From: Cokeromyces recurvatus | Lineage: Eukaryota; Mucoromycota; Mucoromycetes; Mucorales; Mucoraceae | Direction: 5' to 3' | DNA: 64,000 bases | Assembly (NCBI RefSeq): GCF_025118155.1 | Contig: NW_026251410.1 | Location: 62,001 to 126,000, forward strand | In this document: piece after piece, positions 46,227 to 60,858 of the stretch | How the letters are laid out: each line of letters begins with the position of its first letter | How positions within the stretch are numbered: the stretch's first letter is position 1 | Made by a program: the position numbers and the translations under genes | Notes under the pieces: generated by a model | The model's input: the letters and a program-made list of their open reading frames with translations, nothing else | What the model was told of the DNA's origin: nothing | The model's database searches: none

Positions 46227-48885
46227 TTATTGTTGTTGCAGTAATGTTTGTTGTCTTTGAAAGTATTGTATTGGGTATCTTGCTTTTAACTGATTTTGCA
46301 ATTCCCTTTCTTCCGGTGATAAAGCCTCATGAGGTCCTCTAACGATGACATCATTTGGCATCAACTCCTCTTGTTGTTGTTGGCTTTGCATTTGCATTTG
46401 TTTTTCTTTTAATAATTTTGCTTGTCTGACTTGAAACATGTGTCCATAGATTTTATCCATTTTATTTCGTATCGTCAAATGTTCTTCTCGAACCAAGAAT
46501 CTTTCCTTTTCTAACTCACGACGCTCATCATTTACTTTATTCTCCATCTCTCTAAAGCTATTTATACGAGACATAAATTGCATCATTTTGGCGCGAATCA
46601 AATCATGTTTCATTTCTAATGCGTCATCCTTATCTCTATCTGTCATTTCCTCTGTTTTATCATCGTCTGTAGTAACCTCAAGGAGTGAGGATGCTGCTAC
46701 TTTAGGTTTTACGTTCGAAGCTAAAAAGGCCACTACAGACATAATGGGATTATCTATATCGTCTTTACGGTTGAAATCCAATAAGTCAAGCTTTTTTACT
46801 TCAGGATCAACTCGTGGATCAGATACTGGTAGATGCAAATAATGTAAGATACAATCGTCACGTGTTTTTGTAGCAACATGATTTGCAACTTTATTCCAAT
46901 CATCAGGAAACATTTCCAAGCCTTCTAGTAACAACATCTCTTCTTGCTCCGTCCAGGGTTCTGGTAACTTTTTCAATTCAATTTCTTTCCTTTTTTTATA
47001 GTCTTCTTTCTGTGTGAATTCAGGGAGTTTATTAGCATCATAGCAATCATCACATATAAATGTCGTATTAGAATGATATCCATGGTTAGATTGACTTGAA
47101 CAGGATGAACATGTTTCTGGTATTTTTGCCTCTATTTCCTTCTTACTTTCTTCTTCAATCGTCTTTTTCATTGCAACATCATAAATATTGACCCGTAAAT
47201 CTAAATTCAAATCAATGCTTGGTGTAGAAAAGCTTGATTTTTCGTTTTTCATTGTAGTAGAGTTTTTGACTACTTGTTTATCCACTTTAGAAGTAAAATT
47301 ATTTTGTCCTTTTAATTCAAAAGACGATTTATTTGTAGGACGATGATAAATATCTGTATCATTTTCTTTAGCTAAAGACTTATTTAATACGGAAGGTAAC
47401 TGTGCTATAATCTTGATTTGCCCTTCAAAAGGAGGTCCAATTGCGGTCGGTTTAGCAGTAGGATCTATCTAGAAAAATATACATATAAATTAATATCAGC
47501 GTATCTGTATATATATGTGTACGCCTATTTTACCTGATAATTGATTAATCCCCATTGCTCAAGAAAAGCATGAACACGAATAATAGAACAGACATCACCT
47601 GTCATATTTCTTCTACAAGATGTGACTGTCAAATACTCTGAAGGATTTAATCGATATGTATTCACCATAAAATCACGATATTCTTTATAAACAGTAGGTG
47701 TTTTTGTCTTATTTTTATTATTAAAGAATTCAGGCAAACCGCGGACTTCGATCACATGAATACTGGATAAATCAAACCAGGCAGCATAAGAAGGAATAAT
47801 CACTTCATATTTTTGAGTAGGCATATATTTAATAGCAATCTCTCTTTCCTGTGGTTCTGGTGTTTTTGCCTTTTTGTTACTGTTGGTAATTAAATTTCCT
47901 TCCTTTTGATCTCCTCCAAGGTGATCATCTTCTTGCTCTACCGCAGATCTTTTACGTTTAGGTTGTTGAGTTTGTTGCTTTTCAATCATAATGTAATCAA
48001 GAGGTGTCATCCATTCATTATATCGAACACTATCCTCAATCCAATTAAACTTAACATGCCATGGTGCTCTTTGATGATCCTTTGTCAATTCTCTTAATGT
48101 CACATCTTCTTTCTCTTTTGCACAATTTTCAAGTGATAAAACTGCATTATAAGAATCAGGAAGTCCAATCCAGTGAATAATTGCCTGATTATCGTCGTCA
48201 TCTGTTTGATGAACAATTCTCCAATTCTTATGAAATCTATCGATTATTTGTTCTTCATTATAAATAATAAACGATGCATCTGATATTTCTTTTACAATAA
48301 CACCTAAATAATGTCGTTCATATAAGCGTGTACTTTTTTTTTTCAGTTGCTTGTTAATTTCTTACCTCCTAAACCTTCCACCAATAAAGTCATTTTTTTC
48401 TTTTTATGTGCATCAATAGAGGTGTCAAAAAAGACATGAGGTATACATTGTTCAAAACCTGCTTTATCTAGAGCTTGTTTAATAACTTTAACCATCTCTA
48501 AATAAGTAGGTGCTTCATCTAAAGAATCAAAATGCCAGTCAGCAATACGATAATCTGACTTGAATTTATAAGCAGCTTTCAGAATGTAATATAAAGATGA
48601 GTTTGTTGTTAGATGACGCACATCAAAGAGAGAAAAGGGAACACCTGCTTCAATTGATTTACGATGTCGCCTTGCTTTATCAGCAGCATCTCTGCCAAGA
48701 TGATCGATTTGAAACTTTAGGAAATGAGCCGTAAAATAAGCTAAATCAGGAGCACCAAAGCTTGTATTTGCACCTTCCTTATCTAAATCGATACGTAGTG
48801 TATTAATAATAGCTTCAAAATAACTTATTGTTTTTGGTTGTTCATAATAATCAATATTGACTCTAGGCTTTTTTGTTGTTGACAT
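46227..48885 (-). CDS. RSC8: SWI/SNF-RSC core subunit SWI3/RSC8 (SMARCC)
   Basis: Scaffold subunit of SWI/SNF-type chromatin remodellers. 843 aa from exons 48885-48366, 48303-47534, 47468-46227. Domain order: N-terminal SMARCC region (about 1-235: [35 protein letters not shown]), SWIRM (about 340-430: [20 protein letters not shown]...[15 protein letters not shown]), a Cys-rich ZZ-like pair (550-573: CSSCSSQ...CDDCYD), SANT (600-644: [21 protein letters not shown]), and a C-terminal coiled coil with Q-rich end. The N-terminal SMARCC module is retained as in animal and plant proteins and is missing in short yeast paralogues. A basic, low-complexity loop (about 280-335) separates it from SWIRM. 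Confidence 0.93.
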
Positions 48886-49373
48886 TATTTATTTATATGC
48901 ACATATATTAAGAATTTTGTGGTCACTTATCAATTAAAGGAAAAAAAAAATAAGTTTATAATTCGCGTTTTTTTTTTTTTTTTTTAAGAAGAGTCGTAGT
49001 TTAAAAATTTAAAATGATTCAAACATCATGATGCGTATAAAATACAGAAAATAAAGATAAAGACAAAGCTATTTTCCTTGTAAATGAAATAAATAAACAA
49101 TCAAGGTTATTTAGTAGATAAATACTATTTTCTTTAAATAAGTCGAACTTGATTCAGAGTCAATTAAATAATTGAAACTTGTACATAAATTATTATTGTT
49201 TAAAGGACATCCTTCTTCCTCCTCCAGACTAGAATCTGAAGTTAAAAACATAAGCCACTTTATAAACAATCTCAGGACAAACCTTGTCATGTATTACCCC
49301 AGCTTGGGAGATTCTTGAACATTTTAATTATTATTATTATTTTTTTAAATAAATAAATAAATAAAAGAAAACG
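48886..49373. other. Divergent promoter region
   Basis: 488 bp between the divergent SWI3-like and mL57 genes; AT-rich, with T and (aaat)n tracts. No further feature seen. Confidence 0.5.
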
Positions 49374-50013
49374 ATGCTTAGAGTAAATACATTAAAATGG
49401 ATAACTGGTATGTGTGTATATCGTATATATTGTATATGTATCTAATATTGAAAGATATATATTCCATACAGTTCAACGTTGCTCATTTCATACAAGTCGA
49501 ACAGCGTTGATTGAAAAGGCAATGTCACCTTCATTTAATGTCGAAGCAAATGCGAAAAAACTCAATATATCACCCGATACATTAATCCAAGCTTTGACAC
49601 ATAAATCATATAAACACGGTAATGTGCCATTTAACGAACGTCTTCAATATCTCGGTCGTCGTTCTCTCGAATTTTTTGCTACAGAGTCACTTATGAATAA
49701 AACCAAAAATGTTGATCAGTTGGAAATGAGTGTTAAAGAATTATTTAATAAAAATAACCTAGTATCCAAGTTTGATGCCTTAGATTTAGAAAAGGGCTTA
49801 CAATGTCATTTGGTAACATAATAATGAATATATAGTAAATAACTTTGACAGCTAACTTTGTTTTATTTTTTTATTTTTTTATTCAAGCCATCTAAAGAAG
49901 CAGTGACACCCGCTGTTAAATTAAAAGCATTGGAGGCTGTCATTGGAGCAATTTATCATGAACAAGGACTCAATGCTGCAAGAGAATTTGTAAAAAAACA
50001 CATTTTGGCTTAA
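49374..50013 (+). CDS. MRPL15: Mitochondrial ribosomal protein mL57 (MRPL15-type, RNase III fold)
   Basis: Subunit of the fungal mitochondrial large ribosomal subunit. 166 aa from exons 49374-49407, 49472-49812, 49888-50013. A basic presequence (MLRVNTLKWITGVQRCSFHTSR) is followed by an RNase III-like fold: NISPDTLIQALTHKSYKHGN, FNERLQYLGRRSLEFFATE, KALEAVIGAIYHEQGLNAAREFV. The acidic residues needed for RNase III catalysis are partly replaced (LGRRSLEFF where active enzymes have LGDAVL), as expected for the ribosomal homologues. Convergent with NDUFS8 (83 bp). Confidence 0.8.
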
Positions 50014-50096
50014 ATAAAAAAAAAGAGAGAGAGAGAGAGAAATGTATACTTTTATTTATAAATTAATGTATGTCGTTTATATATGTATATATATTT

Positions 50097-51106
<1,010 letters not shown>

Positions 51107-51488
51107 TGATGTAGACTAAGTAATTTTAGTAATAACTAAAAAGAGTGGGGGGGAATTATATTTGTAATTAACAAAAGGAAAAAAAAAAAAGGATTCTTTA
51201 TTGTTTTATTATTTTTGTTGTCTGTCCACCGTTTTGACCTTTTTTTTTTTTAAACACCCCTCATTCAAGCAGCGGACCTATTTTTCTAATGCCTTGGGCA
51301 TCTCCATATTTTGCTGCGTGTGTCATCTTATTGGACAGAGAAGAATGACGTAAACAGCCTTTCACATTATATCATAAATAAATCTGATTAAATATTTTTA
51401 TTGAGAATAACATTATATTGCCTGGGTGGGGAGGATCAAAAAAAGGGGTGGAAAAAGATATAAAGAAACTAAAAACTATTTTGATAAT

Positions 51489-51529
<41 letters not shown>

Positions 51530-54500
51530 AGGAAAACGGTGAAGGGAAAATGAACAGAGAAGTGTATCTTCAAATACTAGATTAATTATTACATAACCAT
51601 TTGCTCAAATGAGTACCAAGAAGAAGGGAAGGATTCCATAAGGGATTTATATCATGGTAAAGTTCAAAAACTATATTAAACATTGTCAAATAGCAAATAA
51701 TTCATGCAGAAGTAAAGGAGCTGTTTTGTGTAAAAAAAAAATGATTTTCTACGTGTGTTATAGTCAAATTATGACAGTGTTTTTAATACCAAAATTGTTG
51801 CTTATTCTTAATTTCAGTTGTCGTATTTTATAAATTATTTTACCCATCTTTTATACCATTTCCTTTGATGCTTATACCCTCCCCTTTTATTCTCGTAGCA
51901 TCTATTTCTATTTCATTTATGATTTGCTTTTATAGTTTAAACGGAAAAAAAATAAAATTTCTCATTCAGCTCAAGCACTACAAATAAACAATTATAGACT
52001 TAAGGACATACTTTCTTTGTTTTTTCCTTTTGAGGGAGTTAAACTTTTATTAGACCCTTAACTTGAATATACTTTTATTTTATATATACATTGATTATGT
52101 TTAAATTCTATATATATATATGAATGAAGCATAGATTTGTATGATGAATGCATTCAATTTAAGAGCTATGTGCACTACCCTTCTGATATTATGGTTTCTG
52201 TGCCTTTTATAGTGTTGTGTTATGTAACAAGAGCTTTATTTATTTATATACACAGGACAGTAAAGACACTGCTTATCTAATATGAGCGAGCCTAACAATA
52301 AAAATTAGTTAAAGTTAGTATGAATGCTCATAAATGAATTAACTCTACTTTTTTATTCTGCATAGGAGTCATTATATTGACATATTTAAATATCTAAAAG
52401 GTTGATCTTGCTTTTTTGTACTCTTTATTGCTATTCACAAGACAAATAAAATAAAAATAACTTGGGGTTCTTTCTTTTGATTTTATCTTTATACATTTAG
52501 CATACATTAACTAACTAACTGACTATATTGAAAATATCGCCTTTGTTTACAACTGGAATAAAAGTAATCGTAAATTCTCTTATTTTTGATAATTTAAAAT
52601 TACTTTAAAGATTCAAAATTGGAAGATAGCGTTGCTTAGGTTAAGTAAATATTCTCCTGCTAAGTCTTATTTAACTGGGAGCAATTTTCATCTTGAAGAG
52701 AAATATTCAGGGCAGAAATTCCTAGTCACTGCCCATAAATTATTTGTTATTTTTAAGATGTTCTTCATCTATTCATTTCACTCATCTAGAGGCTTTAACA
52801 AATAATAATAATAATAGTTTAAATATATACCGACTTCAGAATATGAATCCTCCAAGGACTGTGTTAGCAGCCTTCCATTCCAATGACTGAGCATGAAAAA
52901 TACAAGTAATACAAAAAATATGTGTAAATGTGTATAGAGAATACAAATGCAATTAGTTAAGCTTCAGATAGACTTCAATTGTATGATATTTGAGAATAAA
53001 CATTTTGTTATATACATCAAGCAATCAGAACGTTTAGAATTATGCAGGTAAGATAGATAATATATCTTTATTGCAGATACTATGTCAGTAACAATACGAA
53101 AAAAAAACGAATCAAAAGCCTTTTCTGGTTGAATTATTATTTGAACGAAAATAGAAATCATTACTAGAGTTTAAAACTGATTTAGCAGACATACTACGAA
53201 ATATTCAATTTTACAAGATCATTATGGAATATTTAGATGAAGAAATTAGAAGAACAAATGATTTTATGGTGAACATTAATGGGTTAATGAAAATGGAATA
53301 CATTAACTTCATAAAGACAATATCGATACCAAGCTGTTTTTTATTGTATTTTGTAGCAGAATATGCTAACTTCTAAGTTAATTCAGAGAAAAATTCATAA
53401 GACCTGAAATAGCGTTTATGTTTATTCATTTTTTTTTTCAATAAAGACTGTCTAATAATTTTCTCTTAAGATTTGCTAATGCTTAGATTAGCATCTACAG
53501 ATTAATATAAACTTTTAAAATTAAGAATACTTTTATCTATCAAAAAACTCCATCCTTTTATTTAAATATAAGAGAGCGAGAAAATAGTTTAATTATTTCG
53601 CAGCGTACTATTGCTTCTGAATGTATATGATTGTAGAGCTTGACTATTACGCGTAAGGATCTTTTTTTTTAGTATAGCTTAGAGATAACAGAGCCTAGTT
53701 TTTAAAGGGGAGAAAAAGATTGATTCACTTCTATTAACCAGTGTCAAAAGGAGATTATGAAAGAATATTTAGAGTAGCCAGAGTTTAGAAGAGACCATTA
53801 TGAAGAAAAAAGACAGGATTAAATGTTTGAAGTAGCCAAAGTTGAGAAGACACCATTATGATGAAAAAAGACAGGATTGAATATTTAGAGTGACCAATAT
53901 CCAGAGAAGCCCACTAGGATTGATTTTATAAGGCGACCAGTATCCTTAGAAGCCCGCCATAAGAAAAAAAAAAGAAAAAAAGACAGGATTGAATATTTAA
54001 AGTGGCCAGTATCCAGAGAAGCCCACTATGGTAAAAGACAGGATTGATTATTTAGAGTGGCCAGTATCCAGAGAAGCCCACTATGATAAAAGACAGGATT
54101 GATTATTTAAAGTGACCAGTATCCAGAGAAGCCCACTAGGATTGATTTTATAAGGCGACCAGTATCCTTAGAAGCCCGCCATAAGAAAAAAAAAAGAAAA
54201 AAAGACAGGATTGAATATTTAAAGTGGCCAGTATCCAGAGAAGCCCACTATGATAAAAGACAGGATTGATTATTTAAAGTGACCAGTATCCAGAGAAGCC
54301 CACTAGGATTGATTTTATAAGGCGACCAGTATCCTTAGAAGCCCGCCATAAAGGAAAAAAAAAAGACAGGATTGAATATTTAAGGTGGCCAATATCCAGA
54401 GAAACCCACCTAAAAGGATTAATATTAGCTTATGTGTAATAATTAGTATTTAGATAAACGTACCATATAAAAGCAAGCAATGTTTGATTCATTTACATTA

Positions 54501-56693
54501 ATCAAATTTTAGAAAGCCTACCATAATTAAAATTTATAGTGACCTGCATCAAAAGACAACTACTATGAAAATAAAAAAAGAAAGTATAAAAGCATATATT
54601 TTTATTTATATATGCTTCTATTCTATAAAAGATAGACAACGTAAAGTCCATCAAAAAAGAATAAAATAGTTAGAAAAAAATACATTTTTTAAAAATAAGG
54701 AGAAAAAAAAGGGAGAAAAATAGACTCTGAGAAAGTTTACTTTTACATAAACAAAGAAAAAGTTTTCCAAGATTAATAGTCAATATCTTTTTGTGGCTTA
54801 TTATTTATCTTTCATATCTTTCATACACAAAAATAACTATGATAATAATTAAAGATATTATATTGAATTATGTTAAAGAAGCTTAAATACTTTCTTTACT
54901 ACTTGATGATAGATCATTAAATATGTAACTTCTGTTTTGTCAGCTATTGTTTTATTTAAACGGAGCTACAGCCAATATTTCATTTTGCAGGTACATTTCC
55001 TTTCTAATGAATAAAAAACTTGCTAGTAAAAAAAAAAAATATTTGTAAAAAAACAGATACTCTTGTAGTTCCAAAGTAAAATAGTTTACAAATATTTGCA
55101 CTCAAAATACTGCTTATTTTTAGATCGTTGTTTACTAGGACTAGCATATGTGTTTAGCACTTCTTTATATCTTTTGTGTAGTTATCATTTATCGAGTGTG
55201 ACTTTTTTTTAATAAATAGAATTGTAACTTGTTAAGAAAACCTCTGCTTTTTAATAGCTCATCATTTATACAATTGTAAGAGTGCGTTAAATTATATCTT
55301 ATTTTTTTTTTTTACCTACAACACATATACCTAACTCCCTAATTGTACTTTATTTTCGGTCTTTTGGTAATTGGTTTTTTTTTCCTCTTACAAACGTTTC
55401 CATTAAGAATATACATACACAGCAGTTTGATTAGACAGTACAGATCAAGTTTTCAATATAATAGTTATTCCTTATCTATTCTGGTTTTTTTATATATTGC
55501 TTCTGTGTAGTAGTTGACTAGGATATGATTACATATTCTACAAAAAAAAAAAAAAAGTATTGGCAAGGAATAGGCTCACTTTGTTAAACAAACCTTAAGG
55601 TAAAATAGAAAATAATTATTATAACTACTATTGCTTTTTTATTGATACAGTTCATATAAATGCATACACTTATATTAGAAAAGAGAGTTTATCATAAAGA
55701 TATATGGTTTATATTTTAATATTCAATATCTTCTAAAGCTAGTTTAGGACACATCATGCTGGAAAATGAAATTGATTGATATAAAACTTGTTCAATGTAA
55801 AGATCTGCTTATTATTATCTGTTACTTATATCATATAATCATAAGCTTATATAATATAATGTTCAAAACTTACTACAAGTAAACGATATTACACAATTAA
55901 GTTTACCCTAATTAGAATACTTATATGTATATAGCATTTAACCAACAATAATATTATCATCAGTATCAGATCACTAACAACTATTGCTTGTTATTTTATC
56001 ATATTAAACTATCTGTGTCAAGTCATGGTGCCTGAGTAAACAAACTCTATTAAATAATATTGTATGCTGGTGTTTAATTTAGCTGGATCAAGGTTGTACC
56101 TTTAAAATGCCAAATATAGATTGGTTACTATCTTTTCCCTTGAATCAAACATTCTTAATATAGACTTAAGACATCAGTAAAAGAGATACCTGTTAAAAAC
56201 TATAAAAAAAGTTGATCATTTTGAAAAAAAAACACCTTGGAATTGTCACATTTTCTCTTAAAATAAACAAAAAACATATTACAGATTTTCACAGAATTTT
56301 TTCTGTTTATTGTTTTTTACTTCACCAATCTAACTTAGGTAATGGAACTATCATAGTTTAGGAAGAAAGATATTTAATAAATTATTGAAGAAAAAAAAAT
56401 ATCAAGTAACAATAATACAATGATAACGAAAGGCTGATTTTTTTTTATTGTGTTTGTGTGTGCTTTGCTGGAAATAGCTTTGATGGCCCAATGATAGTTG
56501 CTTTTACTAAAGATAGTAGAAAGTAGTAAGAAAACAGATGACGTCGCTATATCAATTTAACTGGGCGGAGATTCTGATCTAGAAGAAGTTCAAATGGGGA
56601 AACTACTTGAACCACCTTGTCAAATTTTAAAGCCCCTTGCTAATTTTATTCTTCCTTTTAATATACATATTTATTTATATAAAGAAAAAAAAA
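51107..56693. other. 5.6 kb gene-free region
   Basis: No convincing gene. It contains an A37 run at 51490-51526, the tandem hairpin repeat at 53757-54412 (separate entry) and otherwise AT-rich DNA with short stop-broken ORFs. A decayed transposon field or structural region is possible, but nothing identifies it. Confidence 0.55.
53757..54412 (+). repeat. Hairpin-forming tandem repeat array
   Basis: About 13 imperfect units of 45-60 nt sharing TTTAAAGTGGCCAGTATCC followed by AGAGAAGCCCACTA and GACAGGATTGA. Units are arranged in a higher-order pattern: a three- to four-unit block ending in 'aaggcgaccagtatccttagaagcccgccata' plus an A-rich spacer recurs three times (near 53925, 54155, 54320). 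Each unit can fold into a short stem (AGTGG with CCACT; GGCG with CGCC in the variant) around a loop of about 17 nt. Older, more diverged units lie at the left edge. Confidence 0.9.
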
Positions 56694-57598
56694 ATGTTAG
56701 CCCTCGGAAAGTCATTTAGTAAACTAGTCATTACAACAAATTCAAAATCTGCACTAAGTACAAATCAAACCCATTATATAATTATTATTTTTTCTTTCAT
56801 TCTTTTTTTTTTTTTGTAATTAAATGTACATGAATCTATTTATATCTAGTTCCAGCATGGAATCAAATTCGCCATTATGCTACAATAGAAAGCAATAAAA
56901 ACAGTATTAAAAAAAGACATGAAGCATTAAATAAAGATAATGTACCTCAACTCAATAATCTGGATTCCATTCTTGATTTTCCAACAGAAAAGATGAAAAC
57001 ACTGGATCAACCTCAATTGTTCCCATCACATCGTCCATCAGAGGTTGTGTTAAATACAGTCACAGATATTATTGATTCACCACTTTCGGGTCAGGATCAA
57101 GGCAATTTGATGAAGAAAGCGCTTGTTATTAAACGTGTTGTTAATATGAATGGTAAAGGTAAACAGCCATCCATGTATGCTCTTGTTGTGGTAGGCAATG
57201 GGAATGGATTAGCAGGTTATGGTGAAGGTAAAGATGAGGAAGCAAGCCGAGCAGTTCGTAAAGCCACTAATAGAGCCATCAAGAATTTACGTTACTTTGA
57301 ACGTTATGATAATCGTACAATATCCATGGATCTTACACATAAATTTCATGCAACAACTTTAGAGTTACGTTCGAGACCGCCAGGATTTGGTATTCGTACA
57401 AATCATTATGTGCATGAAATCTGTAAATGTATTGGTATTCAGGATATCAGTGCTAAAGTGAGAGGTTCCAAGACACCCATGAATGTGATTAAAGCTACAT
57501 TTGAAGCCTTTTCACATCAAAAACTGCCTGAAGATATTGCTAAAATAAGAGGAAAGAAATTATCTGATGTACAACATGTTTATTTTGGAGGTCAATAA
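56694..57598 (+). CDS. MRPS5: Mitochondrial ribosomal protein uS5m
   Basis: Small mitochondrial ribosomal subunit protein. 270 aa from exons 56694-56757 and 56850-57598 (donor gtacaa, acceptor atctag; reading SALIPAWNQIRHYA). Basic presequence MLALGKSFSKLVITTNSKS. S5 N-terminal dsRBD-like domain: KRVVNMNGKGKQPSMYALVV, GNGNGLAGYGEGKDEEASRA. C-terminal S5 domain: LELRSRPPGFGIRTNHYVHE, GIQDISAKVRGSKTPMNVIK. Order and length fit fungal uS5m. Convergent with the Zn2Cys6 gene (98 bp). Confidence 0.93.
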
Positions 57599-57696
57599 GT
57601 TAATATCAATAAACAATATATAGATTTATATTTTATATACATGTATATATTTATATACATATTTATTTATATTTTTTATTATTATTGCTGTTGTTA

Positions 57697-58354
57697 TCAT
57701 TTCATCACATGACCTTCACTTCTTTGAGCATTGTTATTGTTAGTTACAATAGATTCATTCCAAATATGTTGCTGCTGCTGCTGTTGATTGTCAGTCAAAA
57801 ATAATTGACTCATACCTGATGTTGGATCATAATGTTGTTGTGTGATAGTGGCTGCTACAACGGCTGCTGCAGGGTCACTGTTAGTGATTAACATGGTGGT
57901 ATTTTCATTTGCGTTTATCATAGTTGGTATTATCATATTTACATCATTTAATTTATTGCTTTCTTCTTGCATCATTAAAATAGTTGAATTATCATTATTA
58001 TTATCATTGTTATATTGTGGTGAATTTGAAAATGTATGACGCCGATCTCTACTCGTATTGACTTCTTCTGATGGTAAAGAAAGATATTTTTGTTGTTGAG
58101 TTAGCTGCTCTGAGTAAGAAGGAACACTTGTTACATTATCATTTGTATCATGATGATAATAAGTATTGAATGGTAATCCTTGTTGTTGTTGAGTCCAATT
58201 TACTGCTAATTGTTGTTGTAATTGCTGCTGATTTCTCAATATGTCTTGAGTAGAAAACCATTGCTGTTGTGAGTGAACTATAGTCTGAGATGGCAAAGTA
58301 AACTTTTGTTGTTGTTGTTGTTGTTGTTGTTGTTGCTGTTGTTGTTGCTGTTGT

Positions 58355-58398
<44 letters not shown>

Positions 58399-60614
58399 CT
58401 GCTGAGCAGCTAGCATGGAAGCTAATTGTGCAGAGTTTGTGATGGAGGCACTAGATTGATATAAAGCAGATTCATGAATTGGAGGAGTTATAGAAGAAAA
58501 TGTATCTCTACGTAGTTTTGTTTTGTCAGATTGTATATACATATTCGTTTGCTGTGGATATTGAATAACTGTAGAGGTACGTTTCTCTGAATTAGTTAGT
58601 GCCTGTTGACTAGAGTAATAGTCTGAGAGTTCGATAGAAGGAGAGGCTAAGGCAAGTTTCCGTATGATATCAACAGAGAGCATATATTGTAAACGAGCCG
58701 TTTCCTTTGTTTTATCACATTCACCATGTAACATTTCATATTTATGAATGGTGGAAGCCATAGCGAGACAATGTATCGTGTGTTGAACACCTCTTGTAGG
58801 ATAATGAAAGATATAGTCTGGATACATATCGAGTAAAGTTTCAGCAATGCCTGTAATATTTGAAGCAGATGCTGCACATAATTGACGATGAGGGTAAGCA
58901 ATAAAATTAAATTCAGTTGCAGAAGGGGGATGAGATAAATAAGTACGATGTAAAAGAATGATACTAAAATGATATGTCATGTGTAAAAATCCAATAAAAG
59001 GATCTGATATAGCATGCTTCTCTACAGGATAATTTTCGATATCCTGAGTAGGAGGATAACTAAGTGCAGGGGGGACTTCATATAAAAAGTTCTCCAGATG
59101 TGTATGTAATGAAAATAATCGTATCTGTTCCTCTACTATTTGATCTTCACTTCTATTATTCCCTTGTGTCTGTCGTCTTAATGTGATACGTCGAGACATT
59201 GCATAGATATCAGATAAAACTCTTCCTAATTGAATAAAGATATTTTGATTTGTGATTAATTCTTCTAATGCTGGGCCTTCTTCACTAGTGACTAAAGGGA
59301 ATCCAGTTGTACATTTATGAACATTAAAATAACTTGAACGCCCTTGTTCAATACTCATTAATAAATCATATAAAAATGTAACCCAGAATGTTCTACGTTT
59401 TGTTTCTATATCATAGGTATCCCCTTCTAATTCAGATAAACCTAAATCAAGACACATCCTCACTGCTGTACCTAAATAAAGATAGGAACGATGAAAATAG
59501 CCTGTACGTTGATAATATTCTTGGTATTTAACTAAAAGAATTAAAGCCTGTATTGTTGAAAGACGAGGTATATCTAGAAAATCATCGAGCAATTCAAGTG
59601 CCTTTTGATAATAGGTATATCCTGGTGGGGGTATCGTTATAGTATTCTCTGTTTTCAATATATGATCTGAAGTCCATCTTGAAGCAACAGCACACATGGA
59701 ATAAAGTAATAATCGAGAAGGTGGATTGGAAGGATTATGCATTTGCTTTAAAAACGTTGGTTTATGTATCATAGGTACATATTTATGAACATGTTCAAAA
59801 TAAACCTCTGACAAAAATTGTACCTCTGATAAAATATGTCTAGAAGATAAATGTTCTGGAATAGGTGGTTCAACTCTATTTAATGAATGTGTAGTAGTAG
59901 TAGTAGTAGTAGTAGCAGCAGCAATTATATTGGGTGTTGGTAGAGTAGCAGGAGCTGTTGAGGAAGATAAAGATGAATCAGATATAGATACAGTATCAGA
60001 TTGGGTATTACTTTGATGTTCATGGTGATTTTCATTGGGTATACGATCTGAGCGTACTTTGATATCATTTACATAAACTGCTTGCCCTATTTCATTGATA
60101 CTAAATCGGTCAATTTGTGATAAAAGCATTTCTGTGGTATAAGGGGCTGAATAAGAAATGCTCAGTTCAGAGGAAGATGTGGCATCTGGTCTTTTCCTCT
60201 CGACTATCATTGTATTCTCCACTCTTTTTCGAGTGGATACTGTCATCGATTTAATTGCTTTCTCTACGCGTTGAAGTCTATTTTCTAAGTTTTCCATATA
60301 TTGTTTAGGTGGTCCTCTTTTAGGTGGTAGTTTGGCGAACACACATTCTGTATTAGACTTTCTACAGCGTCCACAAGGCTGAACACCGTCACATTTCACC
60401 TATATAAAAAATTTGTTGTATAATCATGAACATTGACATGAGGTCTCTCTTTTTTTTTTTTTTTTTTTAAAGAAAAAAAAATTGTTTTTCATTCTTGTTA
60501 ATTTACTTTTCTTTTTCTACATTCATCACAAGCTCTACTAATTTTCATTCTCTTACTACCAACAAGTGATTTATTTCTTAATGAAAATAAACCACCGCCA
60601 CCATTACCTTCCAT
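57697..60614 (-). CDS. Zn2Cys6 transcription factor with 33-residue polyQ
   Basis: Fungal-specific regulator, 936 aa, exons 60614-60507 and 60399-57697. The intron falls inside the zinc cluster after RACDECRKRK, a common place. Cys 29, 32, 39, 45, 48 and 55 form the Zn2Cys6 knot. A basic linker (KLPPKRGPPKQY) and a short coiled coil (ENLENRLQRVEKAIKSM) for dimerisation follow. The middle-homology region (fungal_trans) spans about 190-560: LSEVYFEHVHKYVPMIHKPT, GYFHRSYLYLGTAVRMCLDL, RRTFWVTFLYDLLMSIEQGR. The C-terminus is Q/N-rich, with 33 consecutive Gln at about 702-734 (58404-58306; mixed caa/cag codons). Target genes unknown; the DNA-binding part resembles XlnR/cutinase-regulator-type factors in a general way only. 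Confidence 0.9.
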
Positions 60615-60647
60615 GTGTTTCTTGAAAATTGACAATTTTGCTATTCG

Positions 60648-60681
<34 letters not shown>

Positions 60682-60784
60682 TTATAATAATGATAATAAT
60701 AAAAAAAGCAATGATAATAATAAAAAAAAATCTATGGATATATCAAGCCAATAAGATAAAGTTAATTAAATAAAATGGATTTTA

Positions 60785-60786
<2 letters not shown>

Positions 60787-60822
<36 letters not shown>
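60787..60822. repeat. A36 homopolymer
   Basis: 36 consecutive A between the CBS gene and the Zn2Cys6 gene. Similar 36-39 nt A runs are at 31713, 45947 and 51490. Confidence 0.9.
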
Positions 60823-60824
<2 letters not shown>

Positions 60825-60858
60825 AAAGAAAGCCTTAATACATGAATCAAATTAATTT

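Noticed and set aside
53940..53955. GTATCCTTA resembling a U12-type 5' splice site
   Set aside because: Part of the tandem repeat, outside any gene; no U12 branch site nearby.
53925..54360. CRISPR-like array
   Set aside because: Repeats are tandem and contiguous with no unique spacers of constant length, and the genome is eukaryotic.
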